This document shows, in pieces, positions 1 to 8,868 of a DNA stretch of 64,000 nucleotides. Position numbers and translations under genes: made by a program. Location: assembly GCF_000422865.1 (NCBI RefSeq), contig NZ_AUGW01000007.1, forward strand, positions 227,944 through 291,943, in the 5' to 3' direction. Within the stretch, counting starts at the first letter, position 1; the number at the start of each line of letters is the position of its first letter. The notes under the pieces were generated by a model that was given only the letters and a program-made list of their open reading frames with translations, made no database searches and was not told where the DNA came from. Origin of the DNA: Oceanospirillum maris DSM 6286. GTDB lineage: Bacteria; Pseudomonadota; Gammaproteobacteria; Pseudomonadales; Halomonadaceae.

Positions 1-827
1 TTGGCGTGGGCTTCTTTTAATTGGTTTTCGGCCTTCGCCCGTGTTTCTGCCTCGGTTTCAAGCTGTTTATTAAGCGTTTCGGTAATGGCTTGCTCGGCGG
101 TTACTCTTTTGAGCAAGAGCCGGTTTTCAACATTACGGCTTAGCGAGCTTTTTAATAACACATGATTGCGCCATGCGCTGTAGATCAAAAATGCCAAAAA
201 AATGGCGACAATATAGGGTGACACTAAAGGCTCAGAACGGTTGTACTCCAGAATAATAAGCGGAATAAATGCCGGTAGAATAAAGCCTAAATAACTGACC
301 AATACCGCTGAAAAAATAGCACTGGCGTACAGAGCAAGCCCTGTCATGGAAATAATAACAACCGATTGCAGTGTCGCATTGTCTTGAGGCGTTAAGAAAA
401 TCAGCAGTAATCCCCAGCAACAACCCACAAGAATGCCGCCAAGAGTAAACAGATTGCGCCATTTTTCTTGGCTTTGTAAATGAGGTTTAAGTGCGGGTTT
501 TGGCCCTGGTTCAACCCTTGATTCTGACTTTGATTCTGTATCAAGGGTTGGATAAGACCTTAACAAAAGATGTTTCTGGTAGCGGCAATTAAGCTGGATG
601 CCTCCCCATGTTAGGGCGGCATAAATCAGCAGCCAGAAGCCCAGTAATAGGTTATTGGTGTTGTTCCATAACAGTGAGCAAGAGACCAGCGCACAGCCCA
701 TCCCTAAGCGGTAATAGGCTGTTGAGTCTCTATACAGCAGAGATAGCTGCTCGCTCAAAAGCACTTTGTTGAAGGGGACAGCCGTATTGTCATCCTTCAA
801 AGAAGCGGCTTGTTTAGATTGGTTCAT
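1..827 (-). CDS. Membrane sensor protein, N-terminal part (runs off window start)
   Basis: An open frame on the minus strand starts at ATG 825-827 and is still open at base 1, so only about 275 N-terminal residues are visible. After a polar start come several hydrophobic segments: one pair around residues 45-75, then four more between about 125 and 215. A charged, Glu/Ala-rich stretch typical of a signalling coiled coil begins near residue 235. Such an N-terminus usually precedes a histidine kinase or GGDEF module, but the output domain lies outside the window, so the class cannot be named. It is divergent from uvrD. Confidence 0.6.
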   Translation of the reverse strand, partial: MNQSKQAASLKDDNTAVPFNKVLLSEQLSLLYRDSTAYYRLGMGCALVSCSLLWNNTNNLLLGFWLLIYAALTWGGIQLNCRYQKHLLLRSYPTLDTESKSESRVEPGPKPALKPHLQSQEKWRNLFTLGGILVGCCWGLLLIFLTPQDNATLQSVVIISMTGLALYASAIFSAVLVSYLGFILPAFIPLIILEYNRSEPLVSPYIVAIFLAFLIYSAWRNHVLLKSSLSRNVENRLLLKRVTAEQAITETLNKQLETEAETRAKAENQLKEAHA

Positions 828-1020
828 GATGTGTTAGCACTCAAAGTATTATTGTTGTTTTAGCGGCCCAATTCCCTTCGGCCTTTATGGATTAAGATAA
901 CAGATGGATGACAGTGGCAGAATAGGCCGCCAAGAGTTTTCCGTAACATATTGTGATAGAGTTTAGCGTCAAAAGTCGGCCTGACACTACCTAAATGACT
1001 GGCATGGGATAGGCCTGAAC

Positions 1021-1070
1021 GAATAAGTATACGATGAGCCTGCATGAATAAGTATACGTGGGCTCTGAAT
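1021..1070. repeat. Tandem 25-bp direct repeat upstream of uvrD
   Basis: The 13-base word gaataagtatacg occurs at 1021-1033 and again at 1046-1058. The following 12 bases are related in both copies (atgagcctgcat and tgggctctgaat). The repeat ends 13 bases before the uvrD start codon, so it lies in the leader or promoter. No LexA box was recognised. Function unknown. Confidence 0.6.
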
Positions 1071-1082
1071 GACAGGAATACT

Positions 1083-3299
1083 ATGGAAGTTACACACCTT
1101 ATTGATGCTTTAAATGACGCGCAGCGTGAAGCGGTTACTGCTCCAGCCCAACATATGTTGGTATTGGCGGGGGCGGGCAGTGGTAAAACCCGAGTCTTGG
1201 TGCATCGAATTGGTTGGCTGGTTCAAGCTGAAGGTTTATCCCCTCATAGTATTATGTCGGTAACATTTACCAATAAAGCCGCAGCAGAAATGCGTACTCG
1301 ACTTGAGGCACTGCTGGGCTTACCGATGCGTAATTTCTGGGTGGGCACCTTCCACGGTATTGCTCACCGGCTGATCCGCACCCATTGGCGTGATGCTAAA
1401 TTACCTGAAAACTTCCAGATTCTTGATTCAGATGATCAGCTGCGTTTGGTTAAGCGCCTGATGAAAGAACAAAATATTGATACCGAACGTTGGCCTGCCC
1501 GTCAGGTGCAAGGTTATATCAACGGTCAAAAGGATGAAGGTCGCCGCGCGAGCTACTTTATTGATAACGGTGACCGATTCACCGCGACGATGAATCACCT
1601 CTATACCCTATACGAAGAGCATTGCCAGCGTACCGGATTGGTCGACTTTGGCGAACTATTACTCCGCGCCCATGAATTACTACGGGATAACCCTCTGCTT
1701 CTGAAACACTATCAGGATCGTTTTCGTCATATTCTGGTGGATGAGTTCCAAGATACCAATACTATTCAGTATGCATGGCTGCGCCTGTTAACAGCAGGTA
1801 GCAATAACTTACTGACGGTTGTGGGGGATGATGATCAGTCTATTTACGGCTGGCGTGGCGCTAAGGTGGAAAATATTCATCAATTTGCTAATGATTTTTC
1901 CGGCAGTAAAACCGTACGCCTTGAGCAAAACTATCGTTCGACGAGCACCATCTTGGATGCCGCGAATAGCTTGATCGCCAATAACTTTGATCGTATGGGC
2001 AAAGAGCTTTGGACGGAAGGCAACGAAGGCGAACCTATTTCGCTTTATGCGGGATTTAACGAGCAGGATGAAGCACGCTTTATTGTGAATACCCTTGAAA
2101 AATGGGTTCAAGAGGGTGGCTCACGTTCTGAAAGCGCTATTTTATATCGCTCTAACGCCCAGTCTCGTGCCCTGGAAGAAGCCCTTATTCGAGCGGGCAC
2201 ACCTTACCGCATCTATGGCGGCCAGCGTTTCTATGAACGGCTGGAGATTAAAAACGCCTTAGCCTATTTGCGATTGATTCAAAGCCGTAATGATGATGCC
2301 GCCCTAGAGCGAGTGATTAACACGCCAACCCGAGGTATCGGCGCAAAAACGATTGATACCCTGCGTGAACTGGCGCGTAACGAAGGCTGCTCGCTTTGGG
2401 ACGCTGCGGTGCACTGTATTGCGAACAAGGTTCTTCCTGCCCGCGCGCTGTCATCGTTGGGTGGCTTTATGGCGATGGTGGATCAGCTGGAAGACTCCGC
2501 CCATGAAATCAGCCTGCATGAACTGGTTGACCATGTGAATGAAAGCACCGGTTTGGTGGCGTTTCATCGCCAGGAAAAGGGTGAAAAAGGCCAAGCCCGC
2601 GTCGAAAACCTTGAAGAATTAGTGACCGCTGCCCGAGGTTTCAGCCCTGAAAACGATCCTGTGGCAGAAGATGACGACGAGGGTGTTGATACCCTCACCA
2701 TGCTACAAAGTTTTCTCTCTGAAGCAGCACTGGACTCTGGCGAACAGCAAGCGGATGAATATGAGGATGCGGTACAGCTGATGACGCTACATTCCGCGAA
2801 AGGGTTAGAGTTTCCGCTGGTCTTTATGGCTGGTGTCGAAGAAGGATTATTCCCTCATAAGATGTCGATGGATGATCCCGCGCGATTACAGGAAGAACGC
2901 CGGCTGTGTTACGTGGGTGTTACCCGTGCCATGAAAAAGCTCTATATCACCTATGCAGAGATGCGCCGCCTACATGGCCGAGAAACCTATAATACGGCAT
3001 CTCGTTTTGTACGGGAGATACCGGATAAACTTCTCGAAGAGGTGCGTTTGCGAGGCCAAATTTCCAAACCTGTTACCAGCTCCCGTTCAGGTTCTCAGTG
3101 GAAGCCAACAGAAGCGCTAGATAGCGGTGATGACGGTCCAACACTGATGGTTGGACAGCGGGTAAAGCATGGGGTCTTTGGTGAAGGCATTGTACTGAAT
3201 TACGAGGGCCAAGGGCCAAAAGCCCGTATTCAAGTTAGCTTCGACAGCGAAGGCGAAAAATGGCTTATGGCTGGTTTTGCTAAATTAGAGGCGCTTTAA
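1083..3299 (+). CDS. uvrD: DNA helicase II UvrD
   Basis: A superfamily 1A 3'-5' DNA helicase acting in nucleotide excision repair and methyl-directed mismatch repair. The 738-residue protein is close to the 720 of E. coli UvrD, and the start MEVTHLIDALND matches the UvrD family start, so I chose ATG 1083 over an upstream in-frame ATG at 1044. Visible motifs are Walker A GAGSGKT (residues 30-36), VTFTNKAAAEM (motif Ia), VDEFQDTN (motif II), GDDDQSIYGWRGA (motif III), QNYRST (motif IV), MTLHSAKGLEF (motif V) and CYVGVTRA (motif VI). The C-terminal segment (HGVFGEGIVLN) resembles the RNA-polymerase-binding Tudor-like end of UvrD/PcrA. It appears monocistronic. Confidence 0.96.
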   Translation: MEVTHLIDALNDAQREAVTAPAQHMLVLAGAGSGKTRVLVHRIGWLVQAEGLSPHSIMSVTFTNKAAAEMRTRLEALLGLPMRNFWVGTFHGIAHRLIRTHWRDAKLPENFQILDSDDQLRLVKRLMKEQNIDTERWPARQVQGYINGQKDEGRRASYFIDNGDRFTATMNHLYTLYEEHCQRTGLVDFGELLLRAHELLRDNPLLLKHYQDRFRHILVDEFQDTNTIQYAWLRLLTAGSNNLLTVVGDDDQSIYGWRGAKVENIHQFANDFSGSKTVRLEQNYRSTSTILDAANSLIANNFDRMGKELWTEGNEGEPISLYAGFNEQDEARFIVNTLEKWVQEGGSRSESAILYRSNAQSRALEEALIRAGTPYRIYGGQRFYERLEIKNALAYLRLIQSRNDDAALERVINTPTRGIGAKTIDTLRELARNEGCSLWDAAVHCIANKVLPARALSSLGGFMAMVDQLEDSAHEISLHELVDHVNESTGLVAFHRQEKGEKGQARVENLEELVTAARGFSPENDPVAEDDDEGVDTLTMLQSFLSEAALDSGEQQADEYEDAVQLMTLHSAKGLEFPLVFMAGVEEGLFPHKMSMDDPARLQEERRLCYVGVTRAMKKLYITYAEMRRLHGRETYNTASRFVREIPDKLLEEVRLRGQISKPVTSSRSGSQWKPTEALDSGDDGPTLMVGQRVKHGVFGEGIVLNYEGQGPKARIQVSFDSEGEKWLMAGFAKLEAL

Positions 3300-3341
3300 T
3301 TTTGATGGCTTGCTTTAATCTCTTCGCCATTTTCTTTAATA

Positions 3342-3384
3342 GTGTATCCCAACGAGAAATCTGATAATTTTAGTCGGGATACAC
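3342..3384. repeat. 9-bp inverted repeat upstream of the TRAP binding protein gene
   Basis: GTGTATCCC at 3342-3350 is exactly complementary to GGGATACAC at 3376-3384, with 25 bases between. It ends 42 bases before the ATG of the solute-binding protein. It could be an operator for a dimeric regulator or an RNA stem in the leader. No run of T follows, so a terminator is less likely. Confidence 0.5.
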
Positions 3385-3426
3385 GAGAAAATGAAAATAA
3401 GAATATAAAAACAGGAGCTAATAAAC

Positions 3427-4542
3427 ATGAAGCGTCGTGAGTTTGTTACCGCACTAGGTGTGGGCGCAGCAGGTGCTGTACTGGCAGGTTGTTCCGGTAC
3501 TGAATCGGGCAGTGAAGAGAAAAAAGCTAGCATAAAGCAAGAAACAATTAAGTGGAAGATGGTTACAACTTGGCCAAAAAACTTCCCAGGCTTGGGTACG
3601 GCTGCTAACAGCCTTGCAGAAAAAATCACTAAAATGAGCGGTGGCCGCCTAGAAATTAAAGTCTATGGTGCCGGTGAATTAGTACCTGCCTTTGGCGTAT
3701 TTGATGCGGTATCTGAAGGTACTGCTCAAATGGGGCATGGAGCTTCTTATTACTGGAAAGGTAAAGCGCCTGCGGCTCAGTTCTTTGCCGCGGTTCCTTT
3801 TGGTTTGAATGCTCAGGAGATCGCCAGCTGGATCTATTACGGCGGCGGTCTTGAGTTATGGAAAGAAGTTTATGAACCTTTCAACCTGATACCAACGGCG
3901 GTGGGTAACACCGGTGTACAGATGGCGGGTTGGTTCAATAAAGAGATTAACTCGGTGGAAGACCTGAAAGGTCTGAAAATGCGTATTCCGGGTCTAGGCG
4001 GTGAAGTTATCAACCGCGCCGGCGGTACGGCAGTAAGTCTGCCAGGTTCTGAACTGTTTACCTCACTACAAACTGGTGCGATTGATGCGACAGAGTGGGT
4101 TGGCCCGTATAACGATAAAGCGTTTGGACTTTATAAAGCGGCCAAATATTACTACTACCCAGGCTGGCATGAGCCGGGCACTGTGCTTGAAGGCATGCTG
4201 AATAAGCAAGCTTTTGAAGCATTGCCTCAGGATCTGCAAGATATCGTGATGGTGGCAACCCGTGCCGCTAACCAAGATATGATGGATGAAGTCACGTACC
4301 GCAACGCGATCGCACTAAAAGAGCTGGTTGAAGAGCATGGTACAGAGCTGCGTGAACTGCCGGCTGATGTGTATCAGACACTGCGTACTATTTCAGAAGA
4401 AGTTGTTTATGAAGAAGCGCAGAAGGATGATTTAAGTAAGCGCATCTATGAATCGTTCATCAAATTCCGCGACTTGTCAGAAGAGTATCAGAAAATTTCT
4501 GAATACGCTTATCTGCATGGCCGTATGATGACCAGCAAATAA
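3427..4542 (+). CDS. TRAP transporter solute-binding lipoprotein (DctP/TakP family), orphan
   Basis: An extracytoplasmic solute-binding protein of the TRAP type, 371 residues, about the usual length. The N-terminus combines a twin-arginine-like MKRREF with a lipobox LAGC (Cys22), suggesting a lipid-anchored, possibly Tat-exported protein. Family features include VTTWPKNFPGLGTAANSLAE, GAGELVPAFGVFDAV, KGLKMRIPGLGG and the ligand-arginine region, then TGAIDATEWVGPYND. This most resembles the subgroup binding alpha-keto acids or other carboxylates, but the ligand is inferred. The DctQ and DctM membrane subunits normally encoded alongside are absent on both sides. A GGAG ribosome site lies just before ATG, and a strong terminator follows at 4590. 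Confidence 0.88.
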   Translation: MKRREFVTALGVGAAGAVLAGCSGTESGSEEKKASIKQETIKWKMVTTWPKNFPGLGTAANSLAEKITKMSGGRLEIKVYGAGELVPAFGVFDAVSEGTAQMGHGASYYWKGKAPAAQFFAAVPFGLNAQEIASWIYYGGGLELWKEVYEPFNLIPTAVGNTGVQMAGWFNKEINSVEDLKGLKMRIPGLGGEVINRAGGTAVSLPGSELFTSLQTGAIDATEWVGPYNDKAFGLYKAAKYYYYPGWHEPGTVLEGMLNKQAFEALPQDLQDIVMVATRAANQDMMDEVTYRNAIALKELVEEHGTELRELPADVYQTLRTISEEVVYEEAQKDDLSKRIYESFIKFRDLSEEYQKISEYAYLHGRMMTSK

Positions 4543-4589
4543 TACGTTTATTCTTTTCGGCGGCTTGACCGTCGGAAAAAGAAAAGTAA

Positions 4590-4618
4590 GAGGCCGGATT
4601 TTTTTCCGGTCTCTTTTT
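4590..4618 (+). terminator. Rho-independent terminator
   Basis: Stem GAGGCCGG (4590-4597) and CCGGTCTC (4606-4613), followed by TTTTT. It ends the TRAP binding-protein gene and separates it from the convergent thioesterase gene. Confidence 0.85.
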
Positions 4619-4664
4619 ATCTTCTTTATTTCCTTTATCTTTTTATATATATATTTTACTTTGA

Positions 4665-5078
4665 CTAAGACTCCGGCACAGCCCGAATTCGTCCGTTGGC
4701 ATCAATGGCTACCATGACAAATTTCGCATAAGATACTTTAAACATTTCCAGCTCGTCACTCTCAAAAGGCGGCTGAATCCAAGCTTCAGCACGGACACTG
4801 ATCGAACTGTGGCCAACCTCTTTGACACGGGTATAAATTTCTACCGTTGAACCGATGCGAACCGGGCAAAGAAAATCCATCTCACTAATAGCAACAGTAG
4901 CGGTGCGGCCTTTAGCCAGTTTACCGGCACTGATCTCTGCGGCCAGATCCATTTGGGAAACCAGCCAGCCACCGGCAATATCGCCATAGATATTGGTATC
5001 TTGCGGCGTTGCAACGATCTTTAGTGTCAGCTCACCCATAGGTGAAGGAATATCCTCAATATTATCCACGTTGCTCAT
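4665..5078 (-). CDS. Acyl-CoA thioesterase, YciA-like hotdog protein
   Basis: A 137-residue single hotdog-fold protein that should hydrolyse acyl-CoA thioesters in the cytoplasm. The segment DTNIYGDIAGGWLVSQMDLA corresponds to the YciA motif with its catalytic Asp and the GGW helix start, and AISEMDFLCPVRIGSTV is the next conserved strand. Length and motif order fit the YciA/acyl-CoA hydrolase family. It lacks a downstream partner and is divergent from pstS, with a 345-base intergenic region between them. Substrate chain length cannot be read from the sequence. Confidence 0.88.
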   Translation of the reverse strand: MSNVDNIEDIPSPMGELTLKIVATPQDTNIYGDIAGGWLVSQMDLAAEISAGKLAKGRTATVAISEMDFLCPVRIGSTVEIYTRVKEVGHSSISVRAEAWIQPPFESDELEMFKVSYAKFVMVAIDANGRIRAVPES

Positions 5079-5229
5079 TAGCTTTTCTTATTTGTTTGAG
5101 TGTTTTTTAGGTACGCCAGTTGCGGGCGACGTTCTCGTTATTAAGTCATTCACGGTTAGGCGCAGACTATCACTAAAAGTCAGAACTATCACTAATCCCC
5201 ATGACTGGTGAGCCAGAAATAGGTCGTTA

Positions 5230-5256
5230 TTAACGTTAAATCGTTTTTAACGTTAA
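5230..5256. promoter_or_regulatory. Pair of TTAACGTTAA palindromes
   Basis: The perfect 10-base palindrome TTAACGTTAA occurs at 5230-5239 and at 5247-5256, with centres 17 bases apart. It lies between the yciA-like gene and the Pho box of pstS. Two identical palindromes at this spacing look like paired operator half-sites, but I do not recognise the regulator. Confidence 0.4.
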
Positions 5257-5280
5257 AAAAGTGTACCGGCTTAAATAGGG

Positions 5281-5314
5281 CGTTCATATAACTGTCATAA
5301 ACCCGCCCTATAGT
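5281..5314 (+). promoter_or_regulatory. PhoB-dependent promoter of pstS (Pho box and -10)
   Basis: Two 7-base Pho repeats, CGTTCAT (5281-5287) and CTGTCAT (5292-5298), are separated by ATAA, which is the classic 7-4-7 layout. A TATAGT -10 hexamer follows at 5309-5314 after 10 bases, the spacing expected when PhoB replaces the -35 element. The leader to pstS is about 100 bases. It also holds a short direct duplication (CCCATGGTAAA at 5342 and 5355). Confidence 0.88.
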
Positions 5315-5423
5315 ACATTTCATAGTAAGAACAGAAGGCAGCCCATGGTAAAGCCCCATGGTAAAAATAGCCGACTAAACCTCTTTAGCAAATAGAAAAC
5401 GGACGTAATGTTCAGGAGATAAC

Positions 5424-6407
5424 ATGAAAATGAAGAAGATGATTGCAGCGATATCCTTCGTGGCTGCAAGTGCTGTTACAGCAACCGTAGCTAACGCTGC
5501 AGCGGAACTGGATTCAAACTTGCCAGTGTATCAAAAGGCAAGTGGTGTATCTGGTAACCTGTCTTCCGTAGGTTCTGATACCCTGGCAAACCTGATGACG
5601 CTATGGGCTGAAGAGTACAAGCGCGCTTACCCTAACGTAAATATCCAGATTCAAGCGGCAGGTTCTTCTACTGCGCCACCAGCTCTGACCGAAGGTACTG
5701 CAAACCTAGGCCCTATGAGCCGTAAGATGAAAGATAAAGAGCTGGAAGCCTTTGAAAACAAACATGGCTACAAGCCCGTTCCTGTTCCTGTAGCGATTGA
5801 TGCCTTGGCCGTTTTTGTACATAAAGATAACCCAATTAAAGGCATGAGCATTGATCAAGTGGATGCTGTGTTCTCTTCTACCCGTAAGTGTGGTGCGGCT
5901 AATGACGCTTCTACTTGGGGTGATCTGGGTCTGACGGGTAACTGGGACAACCGTAGCGTTCAGCTATTCGGTCGTAACTCTGTATCCGGTACTTACGGTT
6001 ACTTTAAGGGTAAAGCCCTGTGTAAAGGTGACTTTAAGAACAGCGTGAACGAGCAACCAGGTTCTGCCTCTGTTGTACAGTCGGTAAGTACCTCTATTAA
6101 TGCGATTGGTTACTCTGGTATCGGCTATAAAACATCCAGCGTACGGGCTATTCCTTTGGCTAAGAAAGCCGGTCAGCCGTTCGTTGAGGCCTCGCCTGAG
6201 AATGCTGTAGCAGGTAAGTATCCTCTGTCTCGCTTCCTGTACGTTTACATCAACAAGAAGCCAAACCAGCCGCTACAGCCGCTAGAGCGTGAATTCATCA
6301 AGATGGTGATGTCTCAGCAAGGACAGGAAGTTGTTGTGAAAGACGGTTATATTCCGTTACCTGCTGCTGTCGTAGAGAAAACTCTGAAAGCTCTGGACAT
6401 TAAGTAA
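5424..6407 (+). CDS. pstS: Periplasmic phosphate-binding protein PstS
   Basis: The high-affinity phosphate receptor of the Pst ABC transporter, 327 residues. A Sec signal peptide (Lys-rich start, hydrophobic core, cleavage near VANA-A around residue 26) exports it. Binding-site segments are visible: [11 protein letters not shown] near residue 50, [12 protein letters not shown] near 80, and [12 protein letters not shown] near 190, the loop that normally contacts the phosphate. Two Cys residues (in TRKCGAA and ALCKGDF) may form a disulfide. The start has an AGGAG site upstream. It is expressed from the Pho box at 5281 and is followed by a terminator-like hairpin, which probably gives it higher mRNA levels than pstCAB. 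Confidence 0.95.
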   Translation: MKMKKMIAAISFVAASAVTATVANAAAELDSNLPVYQKASGVSGNLSSVGSDTLANLMTLWAEEYKRAYPNVNIQIQAAGSSTAPPALTEGTANLGPMSRKMKDKELEAFENKHGYKPVPVPVAIDALAVFVHKDNPIKGMSIDQVDAVFSSTRKCGAANDASTWGDLGLTGNWDNRSVQLFGRNSVSGTYGYFKGKALCKGDFKNSVNEQPGSASVVQSVSTSINAIGYSGIGYKTSSVRAIPLAKKAGQPFVEASPENAVAGKYPLSRFLYVYINKKPNQPLQPLEREFIKMVMSQQGQEVVVKDGYIPLPAAVVEKTLKALDIK

Positions 6408-6454
6408 TCCGGGTTGGACGGGCGTGAACAGGGATGTTCAATAAGAACATGTTG

Positions 6455-6489
6455 AAAAAAGGGTGGGCGCTAAGCTTGCCCTTTTTTTT
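6455..6489 (+). terminator. Attenuating terminator between pstS and pstC
   Basis: An A-rich GGG...GGGC segment (6455-6468) pairs with GCCC (6478-6481) and a run of eight T. A second small hairpin, ATGTTC...GAACAT (6434-6450), precedes it. Together they would limit read-through from pstS into pstCAB. Confidence 0.7.
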
Positions 6490-6512
6490 CTATACCTCTG
6501 ATCGTCTGTCTG

Positions 6513-6546
6513 GTGTCATACAAATGTCATATAAGTGCAGTATTTT
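6513..6546 (+). promoter_or_regulatory. Second Pho-box promoter directly upstream of pstC
   Basis: GTGTCAT (6513-6519), spacer ACAA, and ATGTCAT (6524-6530) form a 7-4-7 Pho box. A TATTTT hexamer sits 10 bases further on at 6541-6546. A transcript from this promoter would begin around 6552-6554, at or beside the pstC ATG at 6553. Confidence 0.8.
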
Positions 6547-6552
6547 CCCGCT

Positions 6553-8841
6553 ATGAAAGAAAATAGCCAAAACGCCCCTGTAATCGATTTTGATACTCCG
6601 GCATTACGTATGCACCGGAAAATCAGATCGTATAAAGACAAAGCTGCCGAGGTTGGTGTCGGTATTGGTGGAGTCAGTGTGATTATCGCAATCTTACTGA
6701 TCTTCCTATATCTGATGTATGAGGTTGTGCCTCTATTCAAATCGGCAAGCATTGAACCCGTAGCAGAGTATCAGGTACCCGCGACGTCTGTGCGCCCTGA
6801 TGATGCTAAAACCCTCTACCTAGCCACAGAAGAGCAGGGAGAAGTTGCTATTCGTTTGACGAACGTCGGCGAAGTAGTTTTCTTCCGCACTCTAGATGGA
6901 CAGGTTATTGACCGCGTGCAACTTGATCTGCCTGCGGGCGTTGACGTGACGTCAGTGCAACCGGAAGGCCCCGCATCTACTTTGATGGTTCTGGGGTTGA
7001 CGGATGGCAGCGTGATGATTATCCGAGATCGCTACCGTATCACTTACCCTAACGATGAACGCCTGATTACTCCGCGTATCGAATACCCTTATGGTCAGGA
7101 ACCTATTGTTATCAGTGAAACAGGTCAGCCGGTGATTAAAGCCGCGATCAGTGATACTGAAGAAAACATGTTGATCTCTGCGGTAACGGCGGATAAAAAA
7201 GCGCATTTGGTGCATTACGTTAAAGAAGAATCTCTGTTTGGTGATGAGGTTAATCTCGAGCGTCATGATATCGTACTGCCAGTTGTAGAGAGCAACCTGC
7301 ACACGATCTTAATTTCACCGGATCAGAATTGGGCTTATCTCGTTAGTGAGAAAGGCACGATTGATGTTTTGGATCTGCGTGACCTTGATAACCTTAAGTT
7401 AAATGCCCGTCTAAAAGTAACAGAGAAAAATAGCCCTATTGGTGATGTTAGCTTCCAGTTAGGGGGAATCTCGGTTCTTGTCGGCGACGAACAAGGCGCT
7501 CTATCCCAGTGGTTCTTGGTGCGTGATGAGCAAAATGAGTGGGCGCTGAAAAAAATCCGCAGTTTTGAGCATGATGTAACACCCGTTGCTCTGATCTTGC
7601 CTGAGCATCGCCGTAAAGGCTTTTTGATGCTGGATGATAAAGGCGAGCTGAGCATTTACAGTACCACCGCACACCGCACCATGTTAAGAGAGAAAGTTCT
7701 CGATCATCAGCCTGAAATTGGTGCGATTAGCCCCCGTGCCGATCTGTTGATTTTGCAACGGCAAGACGGCGTAATCCAAACGTTTAGCGTACATAACGAG
7801 CACCCTGAAGTGTCTTGGAATGTTCTGTGGGACAAAGTTTGGTACGAAAGCTATGAAGAGCCTGAATACACTTGGCAGTCTTCGGCGTCGAGTAATGACT
7901 TTGAGCCAAAATTTAGCTTGATGCCTCTGGCCTTCGGTACACTTAAAGCCGCTTTTTACGCCATGATCGTGGCGACGCCTTTAGCGATTTGTGGCGCGGT
8001 TTTTACCGCCTACTTTATGGCTCCAGCGATGCGCCGCAAAGTGAAGCCGATTATCGAGTTGATGGAAGCACTGCCAACGGTGATTCTGGGCTTCTTAGCG
8101 GGCTTGTTCCTTGCGCCTTTTATCGAAGTTAATTTGCCGGGTATTTTTGCTCTGTTGATATTGCTGCCATTGGGCATGGTTGGTTTTGGTTTTGCTTGGG
8201 CACAGATGCCAGACAAAGTACGCCATGCGATACCGGATGGATGGCAGGCAGCACTGCTTATCCCTGTGGTACTGCTGGTAAGCTGGTTCTCATTTGGTAT
8301 GAGTGCGACCTTTGAAATCGCCTTCTTTGATGGTGATATGCGTACTTGGTTGAGCAATGATCTGGGTATTCCATTCGATCAGCGTAACGCTTTGGTTGTG
8401 GGTTTAGCGATGGGCTTTGCCGTGATTCCGACCATCTTCTCTATTACGGAAGATGCGATCTTCGCGGTACCTAAGCACTTGAGTTATGGCTCGCTGGCGC
8501 TGGGTGCGACCCCGTGGCAGACCTTAACGCGAGTGGTTCTACCAACGGCCAGTCCGGGGATCTTCTCTGCGGTTATGATCGGTATGGGTCGAGCGGTAGG
8601 TGAAACCATGATTGTATTGATGGCCACCGGCAACACCCCAATTATGGATGCCAATATTTTTGAAGGTATGCGGACATTGGCGGCCAATATTGCCGTGGAA
8701 GTACCTGAATCAGAAGTCGGCAGTTCTCACTATCGAATCTTGTTCCTCGCAGCCTTCGTACTCTTTATGTTTACCTTTGTGGTGAACACGATAGCAGAGG
8801 TGGTTCGTCAGCGTCTGCGTAAGAAATACGGCGCTCTGTAA
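6553..8841 (+). CDS. pstC: Phosphate ABC transporter permease PstC, enlarged form
   Basis: An inner-membrane subunit of the Pst phosphate importer. At 762 residues it is more than twice the E. coli PstC (about 320). An N-terminal membrane helix (about residues 35-60) is followed by some 390 soluble residues predicted to be periplasmic, then a binding-protein-dependent permease domain from about 455 to the end. The EAA-type loop is visible as SYGSLALGATPWQTLTRVVLPTASPG. Long PstC forms of this kind are also known in Pseudomonas. I chose ATG 6553; an in-frame GTG at 6535 lies between the Pho box and its -10. No Shine-Dalgarno site precedes either start. Confidence 0.92.
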   Translation: MKENSQNAPVIDFDTPALRMHRKIRSYKDKAAEVGVGIGGVSVIIAILLIFLYLMYEVVPLFKSASIEPVAEYQVPATSVRPDDAKTLYLATEEQGEVAIRLTNVGEVVFFRTLDGQVIDRVQLDLPAGVDVTSVQPEGPASTLMVLGLTDGSVMIIRDRYRITYPNDERLITPRIEYPYGQEPIVISETGQPVIKAAISDTEENMLISAVTADKKAHLVHYVKEESLFGDEVNLERHDIVLPVVESNLHTILISPDQNWAYLVSEKGTIDVLDLRDLDNLKLNARLKVTEKNSPIGDVSFQLGGISVLVGDEQGALSQWFLVRDEQNEWALKKIRSFEHDVTPVALILPEHRRKGFLMLDDKGELSIYSTTAHRTMLREKVLDHQPEIGAISPRADLLILQRQDGVIQTFSVHNEHPEVSWNVLWDKVWYESYEEPEYTWQSSASSNDFEPKFSLMPLAFGTLKAAFYAMIVATPLAICGAVFTAYFMAPAMRRKVKPIIELMEALPTVILGFLAGLFLAPFIEVNLPGIFALLILLPLGMVGFGFAWAQMPDKVRHAIPDGWQAALLIPVVLLVSWFSFGMSATFEIAFFDGDMRTWLSNDLGIPFDQRNALVVGLAMGFAVIPTIFSITEDAIFAVPKHLSYGSLALGATPWQTLTRVVLPTASPGIFSAVMIGMGRAVGETMIVLMATGNTPIMDANIFEGMRTLAANIAVEVPESEVGSSHYRILFLAAFVLFMFTFVVNTIAEVVRQRLRKKYGAL

Positions 8842-8868
8842 GCAACCCAAGAGAGAAAGGAAAAAGTT

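Noticed and set aside
860..1045. 61-residue minus-strand frame before uvrD
   Set aside because: It has no ribosome site, no recognisable domain and overlaps the uvrD leader repeat.
6535..6552. GTG at 6535 as the pstC start
   Set aside because: It lies between the Pho box and its -10 element and would be upstream of the expected transcription start; the extra residues do not resemble PstC.
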